13,651 nt of DNA. Source: Ruminococcaceae bacterium UBA7101. Lineage in GTDB: Bacteria; Bacillota; Clostridia; Oscillospirales; Acutalibacteraceae. This document shows positions 7,705 to 13,650 of the stretch, piece by piece. The notes below the pieces were generated by a model that searched no databases, was not told the DNA's origin, and saw nothing but the letters and a program-made list of their open reading frames with translations. The stretch's first letter is position 1, and every line of letters starts with the position of its first letter. The position numbers and the translations under genes were made by a program. The stretch covers positions 14,820 through 28,470 of the forward strand of contig DKYL01000062.1 in the NCBI GenBank assembly GCA_002493325.1, written 5' to 3'.

Positions 7705-8344
7705 TTTTGATGAAACGCTGCAGGACAGAACTGCCGCATTTGAAAGCTATATGGATTCCTTCCTTGACTTCTTCTGTCCCGGCATTTCAGCAGATGAAAG
7801 GGAAAAACGCAAGCAGGATATGCGTGTGACAGGCAACGGCGGCTATGTGAACAGGATTGAATGGTATGCACAGCTTTGTGATATGTGGGGCTGGACGGAT
7901 GCTCCCTCTGCTGAAACACTGGCAAATCATTATGATACGCAGTTTGGTGATCACAATGTTATTTTTCCTGATGCACCAACGCTGCTTGCCGAGCTGAAAA
8001 ACAGGGGCTATATTGTCGGCATTATAACAAACGGTCCGTCATATCTGCAGCATCATAAGCTTGATAACAGCGGACTTGCACAGTACTGTGACATTGCTGT
8101 TGTCAGCGGTGATATTGGTATTCACAAGCCTGACCCTGAGATTTTCAGATACACAGCCGATAAGCTTGGTCTTAAAACAGAGGAGTGCGTCTATGTGGGG
8201 GATCACCCTGTAAATGATATTCAGGGCGCACTGGAGTCGGGAATGAATGCCGTCAGAATGAACTACGGCTGGTTCAAGGGTGTTGATTTAAGACCCGATG
8301 TTCCTGTTATTGAAGAAATTATAGATGTATTAAAATATGTATAA
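7682..8344 (+). CDS. HAD-superfamily phosphatase (YjjG/pyrophosphatase-like)
   Basis: This is a 220-residue haloacid dehalogenase-type hydrolase with all four motifs: DFDET at 8-12 (nucleophile D8, acid D10), TNG at 116-118, K149 in HKPDP, and GDHPVND at 173-179. The helical insert between motifs I and II (about 15-90) is a C1-type cap, as in nucleotidase or phosphoglycolate-phosphatase relatives. The substrate cannot be read from the sequence. It starts within ribF (23-nt overlap; GGAGG at 7665-7669, 12 nt upstream). HAD enzymes are known to remove the phosphate from a riboflavin precursor, so a flavin-pathway role is possible but unproven. It is the last gene of the nusA operon, with no terminator after it. 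Confidence 0.88.
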   Translation: MIKAVLFDFDETLQDRTAAFESYMDSFLDFFCPGISADEREKRKQDMRVTGNGGYVNRIEWYAQLCDMWGWTDAPSAETLANHYDTQFGDHNVIFPDAPTLLAELKNRGYIVGIITNGPSYLQHHKLDNSGLAQYCDIAVVSGDIGIHKPDPEIFRYTADKLGLKTEECVYVGDHPVNDIQGALESGMNAVRMNYGWFKGVDLRPDVPVIEEIIDVLKYV

Positions 8345-8357
8345 TAAAAAGATTTTC

Positions 8358-8386
8358 TTGACAGATTAGCTCTTTTTTGTTATAAT
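8358..8386 (+). promoter_or_regulatory. Consensus sigma-A promoter of rpsF-ssb-rpsR
   Basis: TTGACA at 8358-8363 and TATAAT at 8381-8386 are separated by exactly 17 nt, and TGT just before the -10 gives a TGn extension. Every element is at consensus. The -35 begins only 14 nt after the HAD stop codon, and no terminator hairpin separates the two operons, so some nusA-operon transcripts may run through. Initiation is expected near 8392. Confidence 0.9.
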
Positions 8387-8391
8387 ACACA

Positions 8392-8471
8392 AGCCTTTAA
8401 TTTAGTAAGAAGGCAATCCTTGTCTGTATGATGAGATACAGACCATAATGTCCAGAAGGAGGTGCTAAAGA
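8392..8471 (+). promoter_or_regulatory. Structured rpsF leader, candidate S6:S18 autoregulatory element
   Basis: A perfect 8-bp hairpin, GTCTGTAT (8422-8429) with ATACAGAC (8436-8443), sits directly on a second helix, TCCTT (8417-8421) with AAGGA (8456-8460). The 12-nt strand 8444-8455 is left as a one-sided bulge. The outer helix pairs part of the rpsF ribosome-binding site AAGGAGGTG (8456-8464). An extra upstream hairpin can form from GCCTT (8393-8397) and AAGGC (8410-8414). S6 and S18 repress their own operon through a leader motif with two helices and a bulge carrying CCG. The bulge here contains CCAG, not CCG, so the match is structural only. Confidence 0.45.
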
Positions 8472-8762
8472 ATGGCATTAAGAAATTATGAAATCGTAAT
8501 GGTTTTCTCTGTTGCAAACGGAGAGGATGCAGTTGAGGCTTTAAAAACAAAGTTTACTGACCTCATCAGCAAAAATGGCACTCTTGGCGAAGTTGAGGAT
8601 TGGGGCAAGCGCAGACTTGCATATCCTATCAACTACGAAAATGAGGGCTACTACACTGTTATTAACTTTGCTTGCGATGAAGCATTCCCTGCAGAGCTTG
8701 ACCGTGTAATCAACATCACTGACGGTGTTCTTCGCTCATTAATCGTTGCTAAGGGCGAATAA
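8472..8762 (+). CDS. rpsF: 30S ribosomal protein S6
   Basis: S6 binds the central domain of 16S rRNA as a heterodimer with S18. The 96-residue protein has the ferredoxin-like S6 fold with the typical start MALRNYEIVMVF, the VEDWGKRRLAYPI motif (about 41-53) and the EGYYTVINF strand. The length is normal. A strong AAGGAGGTG at 8456-8464 lies 7 nt before ATG. It is the first gene of an rpsF-ssb-rpsR operon; this order is standard in Firmicutes. Translation is likely controlled by the upstream leader fold, which pairs part of the ribosome-binding site. Confidence 0.97.
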   Translation: MALRNYEIVMVFSVANGEDAVEALKTKFTDLISKNGTLGEVEDWGKRRLAYPINYENEGYYTVINFACDEAFPAELDRVINITDGVLRSLIVAKGE

Positions 8763-8777
8763 TGGAGGGTTTGATTT

Positions 8778-9209
8778 ATGATTAATTCTGTTGTTTTAAT
8801 GGGCAGATTAACTTATGAGCCTGAGCTCAGAACAACACCAAGCGGTCTTTCCGTAATCAGCTTCCAGATTGCCTGCGACAGACAGTATCAGGCAAGGGGC
8901 GAGGAGAGAAAGGCTGACTTCATTGATGTTACAGCTTGGCGTCAAACTGCTGAATTTATTTCACGCTATTTCCACAAGGGTTCAATGATTGCTGTTGAGG
9001 GTTCTATCCAGACAGAAAATTTCACTGACAAGGACGGAAATAAAAGAAAGTCAGTAACAGTTGTTGCTAACAACGTATCATTCTGCGGCTCAAAAGCCGA
9101 GAGCGGTACAACAAATCCTGCATTCTCACAGCCTGCACCAAGTTATGCAAGCGCTGATAATTCGGATTTTGAAGAAATTGTCGATGATGACGATGATTTA
9201 CCATTTTAA
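8778..9209 (+). CDS. ssb: Single-stranded DNA-binding protein
   Basis: SSB coats single-stranded DNA in replication, repair and recombination. The 143-residue protein has an N-terminal OB fold (about 1-105) beginning MINSVVLMGRLTYEPELR and including the FIDVTAWRQTAEF motif. A flexible Gln/Ser/Pro-rich linker follows, then the acidic tip DDDDLPF that recruits partner proteins. TGGAGGG precedes ATG. It lies 15 nt from rpsF and 15 nt from rpsR, in the conserved position. This context and the complete C-terminal tip point to the main chromosomal SSB rather than a plasmid or phage copy. Confidence 0.96.
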   Translation: MINSVVLMGRLTYEPELRTTPSGLSVISFQIACDRQYQARGEERKADFIDVTAWRQTAEFISRYFHKGSMIAVEGSIQTENFTDKDGNKRKSVTVVANNVSFCGSKAESGTTNPAFSQPAPSYASADNSDFEEIVDDDDDLPF

Positions 9210-9224
9210 AGGAGGAAACTAACT

Positions 9225-9464
9225 ATGGCATATAACAGAGCCGGCGGTCCCCGTAAGGGCCGTAGAAAGGTTTGTACTTTCTGTGTTGAAAAGACCGAAG
9301 TAATCGATTACAAAGACGTTACTAAATTAAAGAGATTTGTTTCCGAAAGAGCAAAGATTCTTCCTCGTCGTGTAACCGGTACATGTGCAAAGCATCAGAG
9401 AGAGCTTACCACAGCTATCAAAAGAGCAAGACATATTGCACTTTTACCATACACAGCTGACTAA
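9225..9464 (+). CDS. rpsR: 30S ribosomal protein S18, zinc-ribbon (C+) type
   Basis: S18 partners S6 on the 30S platform. The 79-residue protein carries the family core IDYKDVTKLKRFVSERAKILPRRVTGT. It also has CTFC (17-20) and C54-x2-H57, which together make a CxxC...CxxH metal site, so this is the zinc-binding form rather than the cysteine-free form found in Bacillus subtilis. S18 exists in both forms, the C+ one being thought ancestral. GGAGG upstream of ATG supports the start. It is the last gene of the operon and is followed by a terminator 12 nt after the stop. Confidence 0.97.
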   Translation: MAYNRAGGPRKGRRKVCTFCVEKTEVIDYKDVTKLKRFVSERAKILPRRVTGTCAKHQRELTTAIKRARHIALLPYTAD

Positions 9465-9476
9465 TAATTGATATGA

Positions 9477-9507
9477 AAACACCCGAAGGCTCAGCCTTCG
9501 GGTGTTT
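9477..9507. terminator. Bidirectional terminator between rpsR and the XRE gene
   Basis: A perfect palindrome has 15-nt arms, AAACACCCGAAGGCT (9477-9491) and AGCCTTCGGGTGTTT (9493-9507), around a single central C. In practice the RNA would form a GC-rich stem with a small loop. T residues end each strand (TGTTTGTCATTT on +, TGTTTTCAT on -). It lies between convergent genes: rpsR ends at 9464 and the XRE gene ends at 9530, so it probably serves both. Confidence 0.85.
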
Positions 9508-9529
9508 GTCATTTATGGGTTATCAATAC

Positions 9530-9751
9530 TTATCTTTCGGGATAATTCAATCCTTTAGGCAACCCTAAAATGTAGTCTGCTGATACACCATAGAATTTGC
9601 ATAGTTTTATTAAATCATCAATTGTATATTGTGCTCTTCTGTTCTCATACTTTGATATTGCTGATTGTTTCACACCTAATAAATCCGATAATTCAGACTG
9701 TTTTAAATCATTTTCATTTCTGAGTTCGGTTAATCTGTCTATATAATCCAT
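9530..9751 (-). CDS. XRE-family helix-turn-helix regulator
   Basis: This 73-residue protein is almost entirely one cro/C1-type helix-turn-helix domain. LKQSELSDLLGVKQSAISKYE (about 16-36) holds the two HTH helices, and FYGVSADYILGL is the closing segment common in clostridial XRE repressors. There is no dimerisation or sensor domain. The frame is open further upstream to 9787, but GGAGG at 9763-9759 is 7 nt from ATG 9751, which fixes the start. It diverges from the ribbon-helix-helix gene across a 104-nt region with a large inverted repeat, so it probably represses that gene and itself. It is A/T-rich compared with neighbours, and small repressors like this are common on mobile elements. The target is inferred. 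Confidence 0.85.
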   Translation of the reverse strand: MDYIDRLTELRNENDLKQSELSDLLGVKQSAISKYENRRAQYTIDDLIKLCKFYGVSADYILGLPKGLNYPER

Positions 9752-9770
9752 AATAATTCCTCCGAATAAT

Positions 9771-9776
9771 ATTATA
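9771..9776 (-). promoter_or_regulatory. Candidate -10 element for the XRE gene
   Basis: TATAAT on the minus strand (9776 to 9771) lies 7 nt upstream of the GGAGG ribosome-binding site. No good -35 is found at 16-18 nt; the nearest TTGTCA (9803-9798) is 21 nt away. A weak promoter whose -35 region lies inside the inverted repeat would fit autorepression. The transcript leader would be very short. Confidence 0.4.
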
Positions 9777-9780
9777 CAAC

Positions 9781-9820
9781 ATTCCAATCAAGACTATTGA
9801 CAAAAAGTCTTAATTGGAAT
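9781..9820. promoter_or_regulatory. Large inverted repeat, candidate shared operator
   Basis: ATTCCAATCAAGACT (9781-9795) and AGTCTTAATTGGAAT (9806-9820) are reverse complements at 14 of 15 positions, separated by 10 nt. The repeat covers the -35 box and spacer of the rightward promoter, ends at the first base of its -10, and lies just upstream of the leftward -10. It is not followed by a U-tract and most of it is not transcribed, so it is better read as a protein-binding site than a terminator. The likely ligands are the XRE protein, the ribbon-helix-helix protein, or both. Confidence 0.65.
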
Positions 9821-9825
9821 ATAAT
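9797..9825 (+). promoter_or_regulatory. Perfect consensus promoter for the ribbon-helix-helix gene
   Basis: TTGACA at 9797-9802 and TATAAT at 9820-9825 have a 17-nt spacer. The -35 sits in the middle of the inverted repeat and the -10 starts at its last base. Such a strong promoter buried in an operator suggests a gene that is silent until a repressor is removed. Initiation near 9832 gives a leader of about 24 nt. Confidence 0.85.
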
Positions 9826-9855
9826 GCAAATGCATCAATATCAGAAGGTGAGAAA

Positions 9856-10038
9856 ATGAAAGAATTTAAAATACCAATAAAATCAAAGCAAGCAACAAAT
9901 AAAACCATAAGATTTCCTGATGATTTAATTGCAGAAATCAACAGAGCGACAAAGAGCCAAAACTGCACATTTACAGCCTTTGTAATTGCAGCAGTCAGAT
10001 TTGCACTTGAAAATATAGAAAAACCTAAGGATGAATAA
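9856..10038 (+). CDS. Small ribbon-helix-helix (Arc-type) DNA-binding protein
   Basis: This 60-residue protein has one recognisable domain, KTIRFPDDLIAEINRATKSQ followed by CTFTAFVIAAVRFALENI (about 16-54). It fits a beta-strand that contacts DNA and two helices, as in Arc/MetJ/CopG proteins and some phage-borne small regulators. A lysine-rich N-terminal tail precedes it. The frame is open to 9814, but that TTG lies within the promoter. AAGGTG at 9845-9850, 5 nt before ATG 9856, sets the start. It diverges from the XRE gene and is followed 5 nt later by a strong terminator, so it forms a one-gene transcript. No toxin, integrase or nuclease is linked. The regulatory role is inferred from the fold. 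Confidence 0.75.
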   Translation: MKEFKIPIKSKQATNKTIRFPDDLIAEINRATKSQNCTFTAFVIAAVRFALENIEKPKDE

Positions 10039-10043
10039 AGCAA

Positions 10044-10090
10044 AAAAGGGGCTGTAAAAAGCTTTTGCTTTTTACAGCCCCTTTTGTTTT
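10044..10090. terminator. Very strong bidirectional terminator
   Basis: A perfect 19-bp stem runs from AAAAGGGGCTGTAAAAAGC (10044-10062) to its complement (10067-10085) with a TTTT loop. T-tracts follow on both strands: TTTTGTTTTT on + and TTTTTT on -. It lies between the ribbon-helix-helix gene (+) and the trmB operon (-), ending both transcripts. Confidence 0.93.
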
Positions 10091-10180
10091 TCAGTTTTTT
10101 GCAATGCCAGCCGCACAAATTAAAAATGATACTGCGGCAATGGCTGCGTTGAAAACCAATGTGATTAAATTGTAACTCAT
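10091..10180 (-). CDS. Candidate 29-residue hydrophobic small protein
   Basis: A 29-codon ORF starts 16 nt after the trmB stop on the same strand. It reads MSYNLITLVF, then an Ala/Ile/Val/Phe-rich stretch, and ends ICAAGIAKN. Residues 5-27 have no charged residue and could form a single membrane helix. The stop codon is 5 nt from the terminator stem, so the ORF fills the space between trmB and the end of the transcript. No clear ribosome-binding site is present, which counts against it, although coupling to trmB is possible. I do not recognise a family. It could also be a chance reading frame in the 3' untranslated region. Confidence 0.35.
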   Translation of the reverse strand: MSYNLITLVFNAAIAAVSFLICAAGIAKN

Positions 10181-10196
10181 TTTGATTATTTTTGCA

Positions 10197-10868
10197 TTAT
10201 TTCAGCCTTGCCTCTAATCGATAGATAGGATATCCCTGTGAAGAGAATTTGTGTTCGTATTCCGTTACAATATTTCCCTCAAAGTCACTGTTGTGTAAAT
10301 CAAGTGAAATATTGGAAAGCTTAAAGCCGCAGGCGGAAAACTGCTCAAGGGAATATTCAAAGAAATGCATATTGTCCGTTTTTTGACAAATCACGCCGTC
10401 ATCCTTCATTATTCTTTTGAATATCTCTAAAAAGCGCGGATTGGTGAGCCTGTGTGCAATATGCCTGTGCTTTGGGAAAGGACAGGAGAAATTAAGATAA
10501 ATTTCTTCAACAGAATTTTCCTCTATGTATGACGGCAGGTATTCAGCCGTTCCGCAAAGAAAACGGATGTTGCCAAGTCCCATTTCTCTTGCACTGTCAA
10601 TGGCAAGAATAAGTACATTCCTGTTTCGCTCCACGCAAAGAATATTTTTGTCGGGGTTGCGCTGTGCAAAGGTGCAGCCAAACTGACCCTTGCCGCTGCC
10701 CACCTCTAAATACACAGGCTTGTCGTTGCCGAATAACTCGCTGAAATTCAGCCTGTGGTCCTCGCTGACGGCATCCTTATAATTCAGCGAGTCATTGTGC
10801 ATTATTGTAAGATAATCTGAGGATGCATTAATACGCTCCTCCAGATTTTTCTTTCTTTTCATTCTCAT
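10197..10868 (-). CDS. trmB: tRNA (guanine-N7)-methyltransferase TrmB
   Basis: TrmB uses S-adenosylmethionine to make m7G46 in the tRNA variable loop. The 223-residue protein has the SAM-binding LEVGSGKGQF (54-63), the acidic ILCVER end of the second strand, the NFSCPFPKHRH region (126-136), QKTDN, and the C-terminal TEYEHKFSSQGYPIYRLEA signature. The third motif is odd: most family members have DPWPK with a catalytic aspartate, but here residue 129 is Cys and 131 is Phe. Other family residues are kept, so it is probably functional or a clade variant. GGAGG 8 nt before ATG 10868 supports the start. It lies 27 nt after the flavoprotein gene, in the same operon. Confidence 0.9.
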   Translation of the reverse strand: MRMKRKKNLEERINASSDYLTIMHNDSLNYKDAVSEDHRLNFSELFGNDKPVYLEVGSGKGQFGCTFAQRNPDKNILCVERNRNVLILAIDSAREMGLGNIRFLCGTAEYLPSYIEENSVEEIYLNFSCPFPKHRHIAHRLTNPRFLEIFKRIMKDDGVICQKTDNMHFFEYSLEQFSACGFKLSNISLDLHNSDFEGNIVTEYEHKFSSQGYPIYRLEARLK

Positions 10869-10895
10869 ATTCTGTTCCTCCGTTAAAACGAAAGT

Positions 10896-12491
10896 TTAGT
10901 GTTCGTCACTGAGCACTGCGTGGGCACATTTCACACCGTCAACTGCGGCGGATACGATACCGCCAGCATAGCCTGCACCTTCACCGCAGGGGTAAACACC
11001 TCTCAGGTTGCACTGCAAAAATTCATCTCTTAAAATTCTTACAGAGCTTGAAGAGCGTGTTTCGGGAGCCGTTAAAACGGCATCATACATATTAAAGCCC
11101 TTCAGCTTTTTATCCATTTCAACAATGGCGGATTTCATCGTTGCAGATACCTTTTGGGGCAGACATTCGTCAAGGTTTGTAAGGGTTACACCTGTGGGGC
11201 AGGTCGGGTTAACACTGCCCAGCACCTTGCTCTCAATACCCTTAAGGAAATCACCCACAAGCTGAGCAGGAGCGTTGTAATTACTTCCTGCAAGCTTATA
11301 TGCCGTGTTCTCAATTTCTCTTTGATAATATATACCTGCCAATGGGTGCTCGCTTGGGAAATCCTTTGGCTCAATACCCACAAGCAGTGCGGAATTTGCA
11401 TTCTCGCCGTCACGTGCCAGTGAGCTCATTCCGTTAACAATAACACCCTCTTTTTCGCTGGCGGCGGCAACAACTGTTCCGCCCGGGCACATACAGAAGG
11501 TGTAAGCACCACGCTCGTGGAGTCCGTGGCAGGCTAACTTGTAATCAGCCGCACCCAGCTTTGGATGATTGGCAAATCTGCCGTACTGTGCTGCGTTAAT
11601 CAGCTTTTGCGGATGCTCTATTCTTGCACCCACTGAAAATGGCTTCTGAATGATTTCAGCACCCATATTGTACAGCATTTCAACAGTATCCCTTGCACTG
11701 TGACCGATTGCCATAATGACACTGTCTGCTTCAAGGTCGATTAATTCACCGTTATGGGAATAGGTAACACCGTGCACAAAGCTGTTGGCACAAATCAGCT
11801 TTTCAAGCTTGCACTGCAGTCTTACCTCACCGCCAAGCTTTTCAATCTTTTTTCTTATATTTTTAACTACAATAACCAATCTGTCTGTGCCGATATGGGG
11901 CTTTGAGGAATAGAGAATTTCCTCGGGTGCACCTGCCTCATAAAGCTCCTCAAGTATTTTCCTGATGAACGGGCTTTTAATACCTGTTGTCAGCTTGCCG
12001 TCGGAAAATGTTCCTGCGCCGCCCTCGCCGAACTGAACATTGGATTCCTCATTGAGCACCTTGTCCTGCCAGAATTTGTTAACGTCTTTTGTTCGGGTGT
12101 CAACATCCGTTCCGCGTTCAAGGATAATCGGATTTAAGCCTGCCTCTGCAAGAATTAAGCCTGCAAACATACCCGCTGGACCAAAGCCAACAACGATCGG
12201 TCTAAACTTGCTGGTACGATTGTTGACAGGCAGCTCGTATTTGTAAGGCTTGACAAGCTGCACCTTATTTGACTTGCATTTTGACATAATCTGCTCCTCG
12301 TCGAGGGTGATGATGACATCAATCGAATATGTAAAATGCACGTCATCCTTTTTTCTTGCATCAATGCTCTTTTTATAAATGGTATAAGAGTCTATATATT
12401 TTTTGTTGATTTTCAGTATTTTTGCTGCTTTGTCAATGAGCAGGCTTTCCTCCTCATCAAGTGACAGCTTTATTTCATTTATTCTTATCAT
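10896..12491 (-). CDS. COG2509-type NAD(P)/FAD-dependent dehydrogenase
   Basis: This is a 531-residue flavoprotein of the uncharacterised COG2509 family. An N-terminal alpha/beta domain (about 1-90) precedes the FAD-binding Rossmann motif VVGFGPAGMFAG (about 100-111) ending in ILERG. It also has FGEGGAGTFSDGKLTTG, CPGGTVVAAAS and the closing GEGAGYAGGIVSAAVDG that wraps FAD. No signal peptide or membrane segment is seen, so it is probably cytoplasmic. The substrate is unknown. The frame is open from a GTG at 12500, but AGGTG there serves as ribosome-binding site for ATG 12491. It overlaps the upstream flavoprotein gene by 17 nt, indicating coupled translation. Confidence 0.9.
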   Translation of the reverse strand: MIRINEIKLSLDEEESLLIDKAAKILKINKKYIDSYTIYKKSIDARKKDDVHFTYSIDVIITLDEEQIMSKCKSNKVQLVKPYKYELPVNNRTSKFRPIVVGFGPAGMFAGLILAEAGLNPIILERGTDVDTRTKDVNKFWQDKVLNEESNVQFGEGGAGTFSDGKLTTGIKSPFIRKILEELYEAGAPEEILYSSKPHIGTDRLVIVVKNIRKKIEKLGGEVRLQCKLEKLICANSFVHGVTYSHNGELIDLEADSVIMAIGHSARDTVEMLYNMGAEIIQKPFSVGARIEHPQKLINAAQYGRFANHPKLGAADYKLACHGLHERGAYTFCMCPGGTVVAAASEKEGVIVNGMSSLARDGENANSALLVGIEPKDFPSEHPLAGIYYQREIENTAYKLAGSNYNAPAQLVGDFLKGIESKVLGSVNPTCPTGVTLTNLDECLPQKVSATMKSAIVEMDKKLKGFNMYDAVLTAPETRSSSSVRILRDEFLQCNLRGVYPCGEGAGYAGGIVSAAVDGVKCAHAVLSDEH

Positions 12492-13584
12492 ATTTTTCAC
12501 CTATATTATTAGCAACGGTTATTCCGCTGAGCCACGCCTGATTCAGATTAAATCCGCCGCAGGGGAGATTGCCCTCAATAATTTCACCGCAAACGTAAAT
12601 GTTCTCAGCTAAGTTTGATTCATAATCAGTCAGCTCATCGGCTTTAACACCGCCGTTTGTTATCTGTGCAAAATCAAAGCCCTTTGTTCCGTTGATGATG
12701 AGTTTCCAGTTTTTTGCATATTCTGCCATTTTATCGGCATTGCCCTCAGCCTGTTTTTCTATGATTACCGAAAGCCGTGTGCCGAGTATTCCTTTTAATG
12801 ATTTATACCTGTTCACATATTCTGTCAATTCGGCAGTGCTCATTTCAGGTATCAGGTCAAGCACTGCGTGACATTTTTTCGGCTTGTCCGATATGAAATT
12901 TTCACCAACAATGTGCGACAGGTTCATTGTCACAATGCCTGACAGTCCGTAGTCAGTAAAAAGCACCTCGCCGTATTCACTGTCTGCAACCTCATTGTCC
13001 AGCAGTATTGACATATTGCATTTAACCCTGTGACCCTTGAGCTGTCTTGGATACTTGCTCGGTGACGTAAGCTGAACAAGAGCAGGTGACAGTGGCGTGA
13101 TTGCGTGTCCCAAGCCTTTTAATATTTTAAATCCGCTGCCGTCTGAGCCTAATTTTGCCTGTGCCTTGCCGCCGCAGGCGATTACAATATTATCTGCCAT
13201 AAATATGCCCTGATTGGTTGTTACGGTCAGATCTTTATCTACAGCTTCGGCAGTACAGTCGGTTATGATTTCCACACCGAGCTTTTCGCAGGTATCAAGC
13301 AGTATTTCAAGCACGGTTGCCGCCTGATTGGAATAGGGGTAAATTCTGCCCTCCTCGTCTGCTCTTGTAACAAGACCCAGACTGCTGAAAAAATCAAGCA
13401 CCTTTTCACAGCCATCGGCTGAACTGTTTGACAGGTTGCATCTGCCGTTGCCTGTGGCAAGAATTTTTTTCCCTGCCGTGCTTAATCGCTCAAGAACGAT
13501 AACCTCATCGCTGTAATTATTTTGTTTTAGCCTTATGGCACAGGCAAGTCCGCTTGCTCCTGCACCGATTATAATTGTGGTCAT
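12475..13584 (-). CDS. HI0933/BaiN-family FAD-dependent oxidoreductase
   Basis: This 369-residue flavoprotein belongs to the HI0933/YhiN/BaiN family (COG2081). It has the Rossmann motif IIIGAGASGLACA (about 4-16), the hallmark GNGRCNLSN (about 45-53), a central ITPLSPALVQLTSP segment, ITNGGVKADEL and the FAD-contacting CGEIIEGNLPCGGFNLNQAWLSG end. Some members reduce bile acid intermediates in Clostridium scindens, but the family is widespread and no other bai gene is present, so the substrate should be left open. The frame continues upstream to 13650; AGGAG followed by ATG 13584 with normal spacing sets the start. It is the first gene of the leftward operon and overlaps the next by 17 nt. 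Confidence 0.9.
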   Translation of the reverse strand: MTTIIIGAGASGLACAIRLKQNNYSDEVIVLERLSTAGKKILATGNGRCNLSNSSADGCEKVLDFFSSLGLVTRADEEGRIYPYSNQAATVLEILLDTCEKLGVEIITDCTAEAVDKDLTVTTNQGIFMADNIVIACGGKAQAKLGSDGSGFKILKGLGHAITPLSPALVQLTSPSKYPRQLKGHRVKCNMSILLDNEVADSEYGEVLFTDYGLSGIVTMNLSHIVGENFISDKPKKCHAVLDLIPEMSTAELTEYVNRYKSLKGILGTRLSVIIEKQAEGNADKMAEYAKNWKLIINGTKGFDFAQITNGGVKADELTDYESNLAENIYVCGEIIEGNLPCGGFNLNQAWLSGITVANNIGEKYDKNK

Positions 13585-13621
13585 ATCGGCTCTCCTGCAC
13601 AATACATAGTGTTGTTTATAT

Positions 13622-13650
13622 ATAATAATATAAATTGTCGCTAATTGCAA
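13622..13650 (-). promoter_or_regulatory. Possible promoter of the leftward flavoprotein-trmB operon
   Basis: On the minus strand TTGCAA (13650-13645) and TATTAT (13627-13622) are 17 nt apart, 38 nt before the start codon. The region is very A/T-rich and other -10-like hexamers overlap, and the window ends here, so this is tentative. Confidence 0.35.

Noticed and set aside
9781..9820. Inverted repeat as a transcription terminator
   Set aside because: The 10-nt spacer holds a -35 box, there is no U-tract on either strand, and the flanking genes diverge.
9814..9855. Upstream extension of the ribbon-helix-helix protein from TTG 9814
   Set aside because: That codon lies upstream of the expected transcription start and overlaps the -10 element; ATG 9856 has a proper ribosome-binding site.
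9530..10038. XRE plus ribbon-helix-helix genes as a toxin-antitoxin pair
   Set aside because: Both products are DNA-binding proteins with no toxin fold, and the genes are divergent rather than tandem and overlapping.
10081..10196. tRNA or structured non-coding RNA between the terminator and trmB
   Set aside because: No cloverleaf, T-loop consensus or stable structure beyond the terminator was found; the small ORF is the only pattern seen.
12475..13584. Bile-acid 7-dehydroxylation function for the BaiN-like protein
   Set aside because: The family is broad and no other bile-acid gene is present; the name alone does not support the pathway.
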